The notes under the pieces: model-generated | Seen by the model: only the letters and a program-made list of their open reading frames with translations | What the model was told of the DNA's origin: nothing | Databases searched by the model: none | Origin: Mesorhizobium loti | GTDB lineage: Bacteria > Pseudomonadota > Alphaproteobacteria > Rhizobiales > Rhizobiaceae | NCBI RefSeq assembly: GCF_003148495.1 | Contig: NZ_QGGH01000003.1 | Span: 186,001-250,000 of the forward strand | Direction: 5' to 3' | Length of the DNA stretch: 64,000 nt | Made by a program: the position numbers and the translations under genes | Shown here: positions 49,922-57,859 of the stretch, in pieces | Numbering within the stretch: the first letter of the stretch is position 1 | How the letters are laid out: each line of letters begins with the position of its first letter

Positions 49922-50728
49922 ATGCCCTTCTCCATCGCCACCTGGAACATCAACTCCGTTCGGCTGCGCATGCCGATCGTCGAGCGCCTGCTCGTCGAGC
50001 ATGCGCCTGACGTGCTCTGCCTGCAGGAAACCAAGGTTCCCGACGAACTGTTTCCCGAAAAGGCCTTCCGCAAGCTCGGCTACGAGCACATCGCCTTCCA
50101 TGGCCAGAAGGGCTACCACGGCGTCGCGACGGTGGCGCGGCGGCCGATCGAAGTGGTCGAGAAGCGGCGTTTCTGCGAGATCGAGGACAGCCGGCACCTT
50201 TCGGTGACGGTGCGGGCCGGCGGCAAGGCGATCCTGCTGCACAATTTCTACGTTCCTGCGGGCGGCGACGAACCGGATCCCGTCATCAACAGGAAGTTCA
50301 AGCACAAGCTCGATTTCGTCGCCGAGATGAATGCCATCCGGGCAGAACATGACGAGGTGTCCGCCTCGATGCTGGTCGGCGACCTCAACATCGCCCCGCT
50401 CGAACACGACGTCTGGTCACACAAGCAATTGCTCAACGTGGTCAGCCATACGCCGGTCGAGACGGAAAATTTCGAGGCGATGCGTCTCGCCGGCAACTGG
50501 ATCGACCTCATGCGGCTCAACGTGCCGCATGAGCAGAAGCTCTACACATGGTGGAGTTACCGCGCGCAGGATTGGGAAGCCTCGAACCGCGGCCGGCGGC
50601 TCGACCATGTCTGGTCGTCGCCGAATCTGGTGTCCAGCTTTTCCGGCTACGAGATCCTGCGCTTGGCGCGCGGCTGGGAGCGCCCGTCGGACCATGTGCC
50701 CGTCATCGCGCGGTTCGATCTGGATTAG
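49922..50728 (+). CDS. xthA: exodeoxyribonuclease III
   Basis: This 268-residue AP endonuclease/exonuclease has the EEP motifs: ATWNINSVRLR, LCLQETKVPDELFP (metal-binding Glu), GGDEPDPVINRKF, VGDLNIAPLEHD and the C-terminal SDHVPVIARFDLD. It repairs abasic sites. Length and motif order are typical. Confidence 0.94.
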   Translation: MPFSIATWNINSVRLRMPIVERLLVEHAPDVLCLQETKVPDELFPEKAFRKLGYEHIAFHGQKGYHGVATVARRPIEVVEKRRFCEIEDSRHLSVTVRAGGKAILLHNFYVPAGGDEPDPVINRKFKHKLDFVAEMNAIRAEHDEVSASMLVGDLNIAPLEHDVWSHKQLLNVVSHTPVETENFEAMRLAGNWIDLMRLNVPHEQKLYTWWSYRAQDWEASNRGRRLDHVWSSPNLVSSFSGYEILRLARGWERPSDHVPVIARFDLD

Positions 50729-50786
50729 GTGCGTCGATATTCAGGTGAGGCCAGCCTGCAAACGGCGGCTTCCTGCGCTTCCAAAT

Positions 50787-51860
50787 TCAAATGGCGTGCT
50801 TCAAGTCTTTGTTGGGCGACAGCTGCGCTGACAGGTCTGCCGCGTGATCCAGCAGATGGGGATGGTCGCGGTGGCGCGTCGCCAGCATGCGCTGGGCCGC
50901 TTCGATGATTATCGGCGCCGGGACATTGGCGACCAGGCCGGTTGGACTTGCATGGCGGGATTCGATCACGTCCACGCAGTTCGAAAGCGGCCGCCAACGG
51001 GCCATGCTGGCACCGCCACTGACGATAACCATCGGCGTCATCACCGCTGCCATGAGATGTGCCGTGCCGCCTTCGGCGCCAATGTAAAGATCGGCAAACT
51101 CCCCTAGCGCCAGCAGAACATCGCTGACATTGACACCCTCGACCGTACCGGAATCGACAAGCTGCAACTTGGGCGCGCGTTGAGCCAGTTCAGCCATATC
51201 AGGGCCGTCGCCTGGCGTTTTCACGTAGAGAAGGTTTGCCCCGTCGGCGATCATACTGTCGGATATCGCGACAACCTGATCCGCGGTCATGCGTTTGCCG
51301 CCATCGCCATGCGCCGCGATAACGATCAATGGAGCATGCTTGCCGTCCCCCAGGCTCCTGGCCGCCGCCCGGGCGGCTGGGGTGGGCTCCAGGCGATGAT
51401 CGAAAGGCAACCGTTTGCCCGCAAGACGCTCGATGAGGCGGTGGTAGCGCCATGCGTTGCGCTCGGGCCGTGCTTCGGATTTTTGGCCCGGGCGCCAGGA
51501 AAGAGCGAAAGCCGGGAAGTTCGCCTCATAGGCGATGCCGCGACCGAGCAGCGAGCCCCAGGTCTGAAGCAGCCAACGCCCCGAGATGCGGAAATCGACA
51601 ACGGCCAATCGCCCCTTGCCCTTGCGGTGGCTGGCCACAAGCTGCATCAGGGGCGTCCGCACATTGATCGCATCGACGAGGTGATCGACATGGCGATTGA
51701 GGACGTGTTCAAGGGTCGATGACCCGGTGGTTCCGTAGACGATAAAACTATCGGGGAATGCCGTTCTGGCGGCGCGCAAAGCCGGAATCCGGATCAATCC
51801 GTCGCCGAACGCGTCATTGCGGGAATACAAGATAATCGTCTCGTACCGAGCTGGCAGCAT
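50787..51860 (-). CDS. glycosyltransferase family 9 protein
   Basis: This 357-residue protein has the GT9 (heptosyltransferase-type) plan. The N-terminal IILYSRNDAFGDGLIRIPALRAAR corresponds to the loop that binds the acceptor. A C-terminal half holds VIAAHGDGGKRMTADQVV and LYIGAEGGTAHLMAAVMTPMVIV, the nucleotide-sugar region. It may add a sugar to lipopolysaccharide or another envelope polymer. No other polysaccharide gene is adjacent, so the acceptor is unknown. Confidence 0.82.
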   Translation of the reverse strand: MLPARYETIILYSRNDAFGDGLIRIPALRAARTAFPDSFIVYGTTGSSTLEHVLNRHVDHLVDAINVRTPLMQLVASHRKGKGRLAVVDFRISGRWLLQTWGSLLGRGIAYEANFPAFALSWRPGQKSEARPERNAWRYHRLIERLAGKRLPFDHRLEPTPAARAAARSLGDGKHAPLIVIAAHGDGGKRMTADQVVAISDSMIADGANLLYVKTPGDGPDMAELAQRAPKLQLVDSGTVEGVNVSDVLLALGEFADLYIGAEGGTAHLMAAVMTPMVIVSGGASMARWRPLSNCVDVIESRHASPTGLVANVPAPIIIEAAQRMLATRHRDHPHLLDHAADLSAQLSPNKDLKHAI

Positions 51861-51964
51861 GCCTCGCTCCCCCCAGGAGCCTGGTGGTGGCGGTGCCTGC
51901 TGGGCCGCCCGCCTTCGAGGTTCTGTAGGATTTCACCTCTTGCCTGTCAACGGAACCTCGGCGC

Positions 51965-52477
51965 TCAGGTCCGGGCAACGGGATGACCAACCCGTCGGCG
52001 ATCCTCCCACTCCGGCCGCAGTTGCGCCATGACCAGCTCGTCGCGGTGCACGCCTTTGAAAAACGCGCTGCCGCGCGAAATGCCCTCAGCCGTGAAGCCG
52101 ACAGCTTCGTAGGCGCGCCGGGCGCGATGATTGTCCGGGAAAAGCCCAATGCAGAGCCGATAGGCGTCGGTCTCGACGAAAACCCGATCAACCGCCGCTG
52201 CCAGAAGCATTCTGCCGTGGCCTTGTCCTGGTGCGATGACCGCGATGCGCTTGACCAGCGTCACGCGCTCGGCAGAGGCCAATTGGCGAAGGATGACGAA
52301 GCCGATCGGCACTGAACCATCGACACCGACAAAATAGGCATGACTGTCGTCGAAAAGGGCCTCGCGATGACGCGCTTCGTCCCAGCGCCCGACAAAGGCG
52401 TCATAGCCCTCGCGCCGCTCGGTCGCCATGATGAAGGGCAGGTCATTTCCGGTAGCGCGTACAAGCTGGAAGTTCAT
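51965..52477 (-). CDS. GNAT family N-acetyltransferase
   Basis: This 170-residue protein has the GNAT fold pattern. The acetyl-CoA loop APGQGHGRMLLAAAVDR lies near residues 86-102. The C-terminal DNHRARRAYEAVGFTAEG is typical of GNAT enzymes. The acceptor substrate is unknown. It is 7 bases downstream of the cyclic-nucleotide-binding gene on the same strand and may share its message. Confidence 0.85.
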   Translation of the reverse strand: MNFQLVRATGNDLPFIMATERREGYDAFVGRWDEARHREALFDDSHAYFVGVDGSVPIGFVILRQLASAERVTLVKRIAVIAPGQGHGRMLLAAAVDRVFVETDAYRLCIGLFPDNHRARRAYEAVGFTAEGISRGSAFFKGVHRDELVMAQLRPEWEDRRRVGHPVART

Positions 52478-52484
52478 GTGCGCC

Positions 52485-52940
52485 TCAGCCCGAGAAGCGT
52501 GGCGCCAGTTCCTCGATGCGGCGGATCATCGCCTGAAATTCCTCGGAGATGCGCTGGTGGAGCTTGACCGCGATCTCGGGGTATTCCTCCAGGATGCGGC
52601 GGAACATCTTGCGGCTGAGCCGTATCACTTCCGAATCGATTTCGGCCGACGCGCTGGTCAGCCGATTGGTGTCGGCGATCAATGCCAGTTCGCTCAGGAT
52701 CGTGCCGGGGCCGGCCGTGCCTATCGGGATGCGTTCGCCATTCTGCTCACGGTAGAGCACGATGCGCCCGCTGACGACGATATAGGCAGAATCGGCCTCG
52801 TCCTCCTCGCGGTAAAGCTTGTGGTTGGCGCTCAGCCTGGTGTTCTCGGCGCCAAAGGCGAGCAGGCGCAGCTGTTCCTGCGTGAAGCCCTCGAAGAGCC
52901 TCACGGCGGACAGGATGCGGATGTCGTCATCCAGCGCCAT
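52485..52940 (-). CDS. cyclic-nucleotide-binding-domain protein
   Basis: This 151-residue protein is one CRP-type cyclic-nucleotide-binding domain with no DNA-binding helix-turn-helix. The phosphate-binding cassette region is GTAGPGTILSELALIADTNRLTSA. In Brucella a similar protein, annotated as a cAMP-dependent kinase regulatory subunit, is encoded beside the response regulator OtpR, as here. The ligand and partner are unknown. It is 124 bases downstream of the regulator gene. Confidence 0.85.
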   Translation of the reverse strand: MALDDDIRILSAVRLFEGFTQEQLRLLAFGAENTRLSANHKLYREEDEADSAYIVVSGRIVLYREQNGERIPIGTAGPGTILSELALIADTNRLTSASAEIDSEVIRLSRKMFRRILEEYPEIAVKLHQRISEEFQAMIRRIEELAPRFSG

Positions 52941-53063
52941 CTAGCTATGTCCCCGAACCGACAGTCCGACTCCTCCTCTGCGAGTTCGATCCAAACCACC
53001 TCCAGCTTCAGGACCGTACCCGAAAAGCGTCCCCGCCCGACCGCTCATTGGATAATGAAATGT

Positions 53064-53747
53064 TTAAGGAACCAGCTTGTAGCCGCCGCTTTCTGTCACA
53101 AGAATTTCCGCATTGGAAGGATCGCGCTCGATCTTCTGACGCAGCCGATAGACATGGGTTTCCAGCGTGTGCGTGGTGACGCCGGAATTGTAGCCCCAGA
53201 CTTCCTCGAGCAGCACATCGCGCGTCACCACCTTCTGGTCGGCGCGATAGAGATATTTGATGATCGAGGCCTCCTTCTCCGTCAGCCGCACCTTGCCGCC
53301 GCGCGGGTCGAGCAGCAGTTTCTGGCTGGGCTTGAAGGTGTAGGGTCCGACCGAGAAGGTGGCGTCCTCGCTCTGCTCATGCTGGCGCAATTGCGCCCGG
53401 ATGCGCGCAAGCAGCACGGCGAAGCGGAACGGCTTCGTCACATAGTCGTTGGCGCCGGCCTCGAGACCCAGAATCGTATCCGAATCGGTGTCGTGGCCGG
53501 TGAGCATGATGATGGGCGCCTTGTAGCCGCCCTTGCGCAGGATCTTCACCGCTTCGCGGCCATCCATGTCGGGCAGCCCGACATCCATGATGAGCAGATC
53601 GATGAGGCCGCCGCGTGCGGCGGCGACACCTTTTGCCGCAGTCGATTCCTGCAGCACGTCGAATTCCTCGTAAAGGGACAATTGCTCGACCAGTGTGCCG
53701 CGCAGGTCGTCATCGTCGTCGACGATCAGAATGGTGCGTGAAGTCAT
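53064..53747 (-). CDS. cenR: OmpR-type response regulator (CenR/OtpR-like)
   Basis: This 227-residue regulator has a receiver domain with the acidic pocket (DDDDDL at 10-15), phosphoacceptor D55 in LLIMDVGLPDMDG and K105 in YVTKPF. The C-terminal winged helix contains RLTEKEASIIKYLY and THTLETHVYRLRQKIE. The sequence resembles CenR of Caulobacter and OtpR of Brucella, which control envelope integrity. No histidine kinase gene is adjacent. A YkuD-type transpeptidase gene is divergent from it. Confidence 0.85.
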   Translation of the reverse strand: MTSRTILIVDDDDDLRGTLVEQLSLYEEFDVLQESTAAKGVAAARGGLIDLLIMDVGLPDMDGREAVKILRKGGYKAPIIMLTGHDTDSDTILGLEAGANDYVTKPFRFAVLLARIRAQLRQHEQSEDATFSVGPYTFKPSQKLLLDPRGGKVRLTEKEASIIKYLYRADQKVVTRDVLLEEVWGYNSGVTTHTLETHVYRLRQKIERDPSNAEILVTESGGYKLVP

Positions 53748-53831
53748 GGATCAATCCGTTGTTTTGAAAAGAAAATTCAGTTGACCGCTGCCTGTTTATG
53801 CGGAAGCTGACCGGCACAACACCCGATCACA

Positions 53832-54428
53832 GTGATTTGTTCCGTGGCACGATCATACAAGAAAAAACGCGATCGCAATGCAGCCGGCGCAATTTTGCGA
53901 AAAGGGCTGCGCGTGCTGACCGTGCGGGCCAGGCCCGGTCATCCAAGCCAAGGCCTGCTGCAGGCCGGCAAAACGGTGTTTGCCTGTGCGCTGGGGTGGG
54001 GCGGCATCTCGGCCGGCAAGCGCGAAGGCGACGGCGCCACGCCGCTGGCCTCGATGCGGATCCTGTCGGGATATTTCCGGGGAGATCAGTTCACCAGCGG
54101 CCGCAAGACCCGTCTGGCGATGACGCCGATCGGGCCTGATCTCGGCTGGTGCGAAGTGCCTGACGACCGCAACTATAACAGGCCGGTCAAGATTCCCTAT
54201 GGCGCCAGCCACGAACGCATGCGGCGCGACGACCGGCTCTACGACGCCTGCCTGGTGCTCGACTGGAACGTGGCGCCACGCCGACGCGGGCGCGGCAGCG
54301 CCATCTTCTTTCATCTAGCGCGCCCCGGCTTCACGCCGACGCAAGGCTGTGTGGCTGTGACGGCGCAAACCATGGCGCGGCTGCTGCCGCTGCTGTCGGA
54401 CCGGACGGTGGTGAGGGTGGTGAGGTAG
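53832..54428 (+). CDS. YkuD-type L,D-transpeptidase domain protein
   Basis: This 198-residue protein ends in the catalytic motif H161-LARPGFTPTQG-C173 (HLARPGFTPTQGCVAV), where the Cys is the nucleophile in YkuD enzymes that cross-link peptidoglycan. It lacks an obvious signal peptide; the N-terminus is basic (ARSYKKKRDRN). The start is uncertain between GTG codons at 53832 and 53844. Its stop TAG lies inside the first unit of a GTAGGGCA tandem array. It diverges from the envelope-type response regulator. Confidence 0.8.
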   Translation: MICSVARSYKKKRDRNAAGAILRKGLRVLTVRARPGHPSQGLLQAGKTVFACALGWGGISAGKREGDGATPLASMRILSGYFRGDQFTSGRKTRLAMTPIGPDLGWCEVPDDRNYNRPVKIPYGASHERMRRDDRLYDACLVLDWNVAPRRRGRGSAIFFHLARPGFTPTQGCVAVTAQTMARLLPLLSDRTVVRVVR

Positions 54429-54531
54429 GGCAGTAGGGCAGTAGGGCAGTAGGGCAGTAGGGCAGTAGGGCAGTAGGGATGGGCGTCAGTGCGCCTTGAT
54501 TTTCCCTACTGCCCTATTCCCTTCCCTTACG
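54425..54531. repeat. octamer-array element, copy 2
   Basis: Six perfect tandem GTAGGGCA units (54425-54472) and a seventh, GTAGGGAT, overlap the stop codon of the transpeptidase gene. They are followed by GATGGGCGTC and then a complementary tail, CCCTACTGCCCTATTCCC, near 54505-54522. The array and tail can pair as a long stem. Shared sequence with the 55819 element includes the GATGGGCGTC linker. Confidence 0.85.
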
Positions 54532-54762
54532 ACCAGACTGCTGCCAGCCGATGTCGAGAAGGCCGAGGCGGCCCATCTCGCGGTCCATGGCGCGTGCGAT
54601 GTCCTTGCGCCTGGCGCCGACGTCGCGCAGTTGCCGATCCGACAGGTCTTCGACGTTCTGGTGTGGGAGATTGATCGCGACCCTGGCGTGACGCAACCAG
54701 TCAAGGGTCTCGGTCAGCCAGTTCGGACGAGCGATGGATGAATTCAAAGCGATGATGGACAT
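54514..54762 (-). CDS. DUF1127 small protein
   Basis: This 82-residue protein has the DUF1127 core, LSDRQLRDVGARRKDIARAM at about residues 40-59. The 40-47-residue Arg-rich members of this family affect RNA, phosphate and carbon metabolism in Agrobacterium and Rhodobacter; this is a longer variant. Its N-terminus (MSIIALNSSIARPNWL) is also typical. Its 3' end runs into the copy-2 repeat element. It is divergent from a LysR regulator gene that may control it. Confidence 0.75.
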   Translation of the reverse strand: MSIIALNSSIARPNWLTETLDWLRHARVAINLPHQNVEDLSDRQLRDVGARRKDIARAMDREMGRLGLLDIGWQQSGRKGRE

Positions 54763-54843
54763 GGTGTGATCCGTTCTCTCCGGATATCAAATCCGGCTTG
54801 ATGATGTTTCGATGGTTGGATCATGCCAGATTGAAATCGCTGT

Positions 54844-54863
54844 GAGAAACGAGTAGTTTTCTC
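54844..54863. promoter_or_regulatory. inverted repeat upstream of the LysR gene
   Basis: GAGAAAC-N5-GTTTTCTC is an inverted repeat with one extra T in the right arm. It lies 30 bases before the LysR-type gene, in the gap it shares with the DUF1127 gene. Self-binding by LysR proteins at such dyads is common; here it is inference. Confidence 0.4.
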
Positions 54864-54892
54864 TAGATTATCAAGTTTTATTTGAGGATAGA

Positions 54893-55828
54893 ATGGCTCG
54901 CCTGCTGCCAGGCACTCGCGCCTTGAGGACGCTGGAAGCAGCGGCCAGGCACCTCAATTTCACTCGTGCGGCCGACGAGCTGGGCCTGACGCCAGCCGCC
55001 GTCAGCCACCAGATCAAGGAAATCGAGGATCAGCTTGGGCTTGTGCTGTTCACGCGCACCAGCCGCACCATCCGGCTGACCGAGGCGGGCACGGTGCTCT
55101 TCGAGGCGTCGACCGACGCGCTCGACCTGCTTGGCCGGGCCGTTTCGCGGGCGCAAAAGCTGACGCGCGGCACCGCGTTGCTGAAAGTGACTCTCGATGC
55201 ACAGTTCGCGTCAAAATGGCTGATGCGGCGCGTCGACGATTTTCGCAAGCATCACCCCAATATCGAGCTGAGATTCGACATCGCCTACGAAGTGCGGGAT
55301 TTCGAACTCGATGACATCGATGTCGGCATTCGGTTCGGCGCCGGCAAATATCCGGGCCTTCGCGCCCACCGGCTGTTCGACAACATCCTCATCCCGGTGT
55401 GCAGTCCGAGCCTCTTGACGTCCGGTCCGCCGCTGCGCGAGCCGCGCGATCTTTTCAATCACACGCTTGCCCATATCGAATGGTCGCGACAAGGCGTGAC
55501 ATGGCCGAACTGGCGGATGTGGATGGCGGCGGCCGGCGTCCACGATTTCGACGACAGCCGGACTGTCGTGTTCGGAAACTCCACGGACGCCGTCCAGGCG
55601 GCGCTCGACGGCAATGCCGTCGCGCTCGCCGATTTCGCCATGGTGGCCAACGACTTGTCCCAAGGCAGGCTGGTGCAGCCTTTCGAACTCGGCCTACGGG
55701 TGGCGCCTGAGTTCGCCTATTTCCTAGTCTATCCCGAGAGCGCTGGCGACGATCCGCGTATCGTCGCCTTTCGCGAATGGATTCTCGAGGAAGTCGCCAA
55801 GACGCGGACCACGGACAAAGGGCAGTAG
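54893..55828 (+). CDS. LysR family transcriptional regulator (GcvA-like)
   Basis: This 311-residue regulator has an N-terminal helix-turn-helix with RTLEAAARHLNFTRAADELG and VSHQIKEIEDQLGLVLFTR. The co-inducer domain resembles GcvA (LRFDIAYEVRDFELDDIDVGIRFG). The target may be the divergent DUF1127 gene. Its last two codons and its stop TAG are made from the first repeats of the octamer array, so the C-terminal GQ is repeat-derived. Confidence 0.9.
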   Translation: MARLLPGTRALRTLEAAARHLNFTRAADELGLTPAAVSHQIKEIEDQLGLVLFTRTSRTIRLTEAGTVLFEASTDALDLLGRAVSRAQKLTRGTALLKVTLDAQFASKWLMRRVDDFRKHHPNIELRFDIAYEVRDFELDDIDVGIRFGAGKYPGLRAHRLFDNILIPVCSPSLLTSGPPLREPRDLFNHTLAHIEWSRQGVTWPNWRMWMAAAGVHDFDDSRTVVFGNSTDAVQAALDGNAVALADFAMVANDLSQGRLVQPFELGLRVAPEFAYFLVYPESAGDDPRIVAFREWILEEVAKTRTTDKGQ

Positions 55829-55938
55829 GGCAGTAGGGCAGTAGGGCAGTAGGGCAGTAGGGCAGTAGGGCAGTAGGGCAGTAGGGCAGTAGGGATGGGC
55901 GTCGGTGCCGCCTTCGGCCCCTATTCCCCTGCCTTTGA
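55819..55938. repeat. octamer-array element, copy 3
   Basis: After AGGGCA (55819-55824), eight perfect GTAGGGCA units run from 55825 to 55888 and end with GTAGGGAT. A linker GATGGGCGTCGGTGCCGCC matches copy 2, and the tail CCCCTATTCCCCTGCC near 55919-55934 is partly complementary to the array. The LysR stop codon lies inside the first unit. Confidence 0.87.
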
Positions 55939-56355
55939 TCAGCTTGCCGCCGCGCCGAACCAGCCGATCACAGCGCCGATGATCAGCAGCACGCCAAGCC
56001 AGTGGCCGCCGTCGATGAGGGTCAGGTCCCAGCCGAAATTCTCGTAGCGGTGGTTGACCGAGAGCGTCGTGGCGACGAAGCCCAGCCAAAGCACGAAGCC
56101 GAAGACAAGGCCGGCCAGCAGTGTCGGCTCGCCGCCGGTCATCGCGCCGACGACCAGGGCCATGATGTAGGCCATGACCAGTTCGGCAATGAAGCTGATG
56201 ACGAAGGGCAGCGGCGATTTCTTCATCGTGGCCGGATCAAGCTTGGCGGCCTTCAGCCACGGCTTGCTCAGGCCCATGTACCAGGCGGCGCCGAACAGCC
56301 ATGCCACGATTGCGGCTGCGATCACCGCCAGCCAGTTCACTGCTGAAAAATCCAT
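55939..56355 (-). CDS. DUF1761 membrane protein
   Basis: This 138-residue protein has four hydrophobic segments. The N-terminal VNWLAVIAAAIVAWLFGAAWYM and the later NHRYENFGWDLTLIDGGHWL are characteristic of DUF1761. The function is unknown. GGGGGAAGC precedes the ATG on the minus strand. It stands between a repeat element and a methyltransferase gene of the same strand. Confidence 0.83.
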   Translation of the reverse strand: MDFSAVNWLAVIAAAIVAWLFGAAWYMGLSKPWLKAAKLDPATMKKSPLPFVISFIAELVMAYIMALVVGAMTGGEPTLLAGLVFGFVLWLGFVATTLSVNHRYENFGWDLTLIDGGHWLGVLLIIGAVIGWFGAAAS

Positions 56356-56406
56356 GAGCTTCCCCCTCAGATGCTGGTGTGATGGAACGCCTGTTCGGCG
56401 ATCACG

Positions 56407-57063
56407 TCAAGCAAAGCGCCAGACGGTCGTGCGCTTGACCAGGGAATCCTCCAGTGCCCGCGTGACGGCGACTTCATAGACCGCAAGCGGTTCCAGCCCC
56501 GCCTTCGGCATATACGACCGGCCGGGATCGCCGACGAGGATCTCGGCGCCACGCGCCTTCAGGGTTGCGAACCACGGCATCAGCCGGTCGGCGAAGGATT
56601 TGTCGTAGAAGACGTCGCCGGCCAGGATCACGTCCCATCTCGCATCGGTGCCGATGCAATCCGTGCCGAGGAATTCGATCCCGACATCGTTGGCCTCGCT
56701 GTTGAGCCGGATCGCGGTCGCGCAAAACGGATCGATGTCGGTGGCGATCACCTTGGCAGCACCCGCCTTGACGGCGGCGATAGCGACAAGGCCGGAGCCG
56801 GAGGCAAAGTCGAGCACGCGCTTGCCCCGCACCGTGCCGGGATTGTCCAGGACATAGCGGGCAAGGCCTTGGCCGCCGGCCCAGGCAAAGGCCCAGAAGG
56901 GCGGCGGCAGGCCGATTTCGACCAGCTCGTCCTCGGTCCGCTGCCACAGATCATGGGCTTCATCGGCAAGGTGAAGCAGGATTTCCGGCACGTGCGGCGG
57001 CGCCATCAGCGCCGTGTTGTCGAGAATGAATTGTTTCGCACTGTTCGGCGTCAGCGCCGTCAC
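56407..57063 (-). CDS. class I SAM-dependent methyltransferase
   Basis: This 218-residue enzyme has VLDFASGSGLVAIAAVKAGA as motif I and ATDIDPFC as the acidic motif, as in protein or ribosomal-protein methyltransferases. AGDVFYDKSFADRLM follows in place of the NPPY motif, so the substrate may not be an amide nitrogen. Start is GTG at 57063, overlapping the EVE gene stop by 4 bases (GTGA). A longer upstream frame is an extension over the EVE gene. Confidence 0.82.
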   Translation of the reverse strand: MTALTPNSAKQFILDNTALMAPPHVPEILLHLADEAHDLWQRTEDELVEIGLPPPFWAFAWAGGQGLARYVLDNPGTVRGKRVLDFASGSGLVAIAAVKAGAAKVIATDIDPFCATAIRLNSEANDVGIEFLGTDCIGTDARWDVILAGDVFYDKSFADRLMPWFATLKARGAEILVGDPGRSYMPKAGLEPLAVYEVAVTRALEDSLVKRTTVWRFA

Positions 57064-57485
57064 GGAGCGGGTGTCAAGCCGCCCATGCGGCAGACTTCCT
57101 TCCATTCGGCCGGCGTCACCGGCTGCACGGAAAGCCGTCCGAGCCGCACCAGCGCCATGTCGGCAAGCTTTGGATTGGCCTTGACCTCTTCCAGCGTCGG
57201 CGGGTTCGGCACATCCTGGACGGCGCGGATGTCGACGCATTCCCAGCGCGGATCATCCGACGTGGTGTCGGGATGGGCCAGCGCGCAGACTTCGGCGATG
57301 CCGACCACGTTCAGCCCCTCGTTGGAATGATAGAAGAAGCCGAGATCGCCGATCTGCATCGCCTTCATGTTGTTGCGCGCCGCATAGTTGCGCACGCCGT
57401 CCCATTGCGTGCCGGCCTTGCCCTTGGCCTTCAATGCCTCGAAGGAGAAGACCGAGGGTTCGGATTTGAACAGCCAGTAGTTCAT
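57060..57485 (-). CDS. EVE-domain protein
   Basis: This 141-residue protein is a complete EVE domain: MNYWLFKSEPSVFSFEAL, TQWDGVRNYAARNNMKAMQ, GDLGFFYHSNEG and AVQDVPNPPTLEEVKAN. EVE domains belong to the PUA/YTH-like fold and bind modified bases. The start at 57485 follows AAGGAGGAGAAAAGAC; a longer frame runs upstream but lacks family sequence. It is translationally coupled to the methyltransferase downstream. Confidence 0.9.
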   Translation of the reverse strand: MNYWLFKSEPSVFSFEALKAKGKAGTQWDGVRNYAARNNMKAMQIGDLGFFYHSNEGLNVVGIAEVCALAHPDTTSDDPRWECVDIRAVQDVPNPPTLEEVKANPKLADMALVRLGRLSVQPVTPAEWKEVCRMGGLTPAP

Positions 57486-57525
57486 GTCTTTTCTCCTCCT
57501 TGGGGTTGCGCGCCGACGACCGGGA

Positions 57526-57822
57526 TTAACTAGCTGCCGGCTTGTTGAACGTCCAGTTCCACGGGCGGATTTCGACGCTTTCGAACAGCCCGGCCTTAGC
57601 GTAGGGGTCGGCGGCCGACAGGGCCTGTGCACCCGCCATGTCGGGTGCTTCGACGACGACGAGGCTGCCATTGGGCTTGCCTTCGGCGTCAAGGAACGGA
57701 CCGGCGAAGGCCAGCTTCTTGTCGCCGTTCAACCCTTCGAGAAAGGCAACATGTTCGGGCCGCGTGTCGAGGCGCACCTGCAGGCTTCCGGGCTTGTCCT
57801 TGCAAATCACGGCAAACAGCAT
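57526..57822 (-). CDS. YciI family protein
   Basis: This 98-residue protein matches the YciI branch of the YCII family: MLFAVICKDKPGSLQVRL, RPEHVAFLEGLN with a conserved His, and FAGPFLDAEGKPNGSLVVVEA. The last residues include SADPYAKAGLFESVEIRPW. Function is unknown; related proteins bind small ligands in a ferredoxin-like barrel. It lies 40 bases upstream of the EVE gene and 37 bases after gpsA, same strand. Confidence 0.88.
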   Translation of the reverse strand: MLFAVICKDKPGSLQVRLDTRPEHVAFLEGLNGDKKLAFAGPFLDAEGKPNGSLVVVEAPDMAGAQALSAADPYAKAGLFESVEIRPWNWTFNKPAAS

Positions 57823-57859
57823 GGTCTTCTCCTGGTCTTGGGGATCAAAGTCGTGGGGA

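Noticed and set aside
54425..55896. CRISPR array suggested by regular short repeats
   Set aside because: The units are 8 bases, directly tandem, with no spacers, and no cas gene is present.
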